A stretch of 5,708 nucleotides of DNA from Sulfurovum sp. (lineage in GTDB: Bacteria > Campylobacterota > Campylobacteria > Campylobacterales > Sulfurovaceae). Below are positions 5,186-5,708 of the stretch, in pieces. The position numbers and the translations under genes are program-made. A model generated the notes under the pieces. That model worked only from the letters and a program-made list of their open reading frames with translations, was not told the DNA's origin and searched no databases. The stretch covers positions 1-5,708 of the forward strand of contig JAUXGC010000084.1 of NCBI GenBank assembly GCA_030622375.1. The letters are read 5' to 3'. Each line of letters starts with the position of its first letter. Position 1 is the stretch's first letter.

Positions 5186-5708
5186 TCATGTAGTATAAAT
5201 ACGTTGTGGGGTCACCACTATATCTGCCCTAACATCATAATCATTTGTAACAATCTTTTGACTATAACACAGTTCACGTGCCACAAATACTATTTTATTT
5301 ATATTTTTAATCTCTTTTTCAAAAAATCTATCGTACATTCCTTTTCCGAATCCTATACGCCTATGCGTATTATCTATCCCTACTATGGGCACGATAGCTA
5401 TATCTAATATTTTATTTCTATACTGTCTTGAATCTTTTGGTTCTTTTATATTAAAACGCTTTTTTTTCAGCGGATACCTATATTTTACCACTCTAAAACT
5501 TTTACCTTCCATAAATGGTACATAGAGCTCTTTTTTCTCTCTTCTTAGTTGTCTAATAAGAGGATAAATATTTACTTCTGTTTTTAGTGGCAAGTAACAC
5601 ATAATCTTCTGTGCTCCACTATCTAAAATAAGTTGATACAAATACTGCAATACTATTTTATCTTTTTTATAATAACCTCTCTTGCTTACTTTTGATAAAC
5701 GTTCTAAA
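5186..5708 (-). CDS. 5-formyltetrahydrofolate cyclo-ligase (5' end outside window)
   Basis: This enzyme (MTHFS) uses ATP to convert 5-formyl-THF to 5,10-methenyl-THF, returning a storage form of folate to one-carbon metabolism in the cytoplasm. The family signature is clear: IVPIVGIDNTHRRIGFGKG followed by MYDRFF, the nucleotide and folate loop, with MCYLPLKTEVN upstream. The frame stays open to the right edge of the window, adding LERLSKVSKRGYYKKDKIV before the first possible start (TTG at 5650). That extension resembles the normal N-terminal helix of the family, so the true start lies beyond 5708. About 173 residues are visible of an expected 190-210. It is the first visible gene of the operon, 60 bp before rny. 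Confidence 0.88.
   Translation of the reverse strand, partial: LERLSKVSKRGYYKKDKIVLQYLYQLILDSGAQKIMCYLPLKTEVNIYPLIRQLRREKKELYVPFMEGKSFRVVKYRYPLKKKRFNIKEPKDSRQYRNKILDIAIVPIVGIDNTHRRIGFGKGMYDRFFEKEIKNINKIVFVARELCYSQKIVTNDYDVRADIVVTPQRIYTT

Larger units (their letters stand above)
1794..5708 (-). other. Probable operon: cyclo-ligase, rny, unknown, isomerase, cmoB
   Basis: Five genes share a strand with gaps of 60, 13, 21 and 40 bp, and I see no convincing terminator between them. The 60-bp gap before rny is AT-rich and could hold a weak internal promoter, but no clear -10 box stands out. The 3' boundary is the 124-bp region after cmoB, which carries the regulator promoter. Confidence 0.6.

Noticed and set aside
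5186..5650. Cyclo-ligase beginning at TTG 5650 as a complete short gene
   Set aside because: The frame continues without a stop to the window edge and the added residues fit the family's N-terminal helix, so the gene is cut by the window rather than short.

Overview
The window looks like the chromosome of a free-living member of the Campylobacterota (Epsilonproteobacteria), most like the Sulfurovum/Sulfurimonas group. The reasons are the low-GC, AT-rich spacers, an orphan OmpR-type regulator whose DNA-binding domain closely resembles Helicobacter HP1043/HsrA and Campylobacter CosR, a Campylobacter-type extended -10 promoter, and a 5-formyltetrahydrofolate cyclo-ligase gene next to RNase Y, as I recall from Campylobacter. 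The genus is an inference.

Layout, left to right. Positions 1-131 hold the last codons of a plus-strand gene I do not recognise. Positions about 128-353 are a roughly 226-bp imperfect palindrome. It has outer inverted ends and, inside, two inverted REP-type units, each a GTAG tetranucleotide followed by a GGTGGGCA/TGCCCACC-type hairpin. It sits between convergent genes. Everything from 366 onward is on the minus strand. A hotdog-fold thioesterase (366-752) has its own promoter. A 248-bp spacer (753-1000) carries a GTCATTCC...GGAATGAC dispersed-type palindrome and two smaller hairpins. The atypical response regulator (1001-1669) follows, with its own promoter (about 1733-1745) flanked by two copies of TAAGCTTTA.

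Positions 1794-5708 form a tightly packed minus-strand cluster. In transcription order it is: cyclo-ligase (5' end beyond the window), rny (RNase Y), a 100-residue protein of unknown function, a secreted cyclophilin-type peptidyl-prolyl isomerase, and cmoB (tRNA wobble-uridine modification). Gaps are 60, 13, 21 and 40 bp, so one operon is likely. It combines one-carbon metabolism, mRNA turnover, periplasmic protein folding and tRNA modification. The common theme is housekeeping and gene expression rather than one pathway.

I see no phage, defence system, CRISPR array, tRNA or rRNA. The most unusual items are the REP-bearing palindromic element whose arms supply or abut the stop codons of both neighbouring genes, the response regulator with a degenerate phosphoacceptor pocket, and the small unknown protein in the rny operon.
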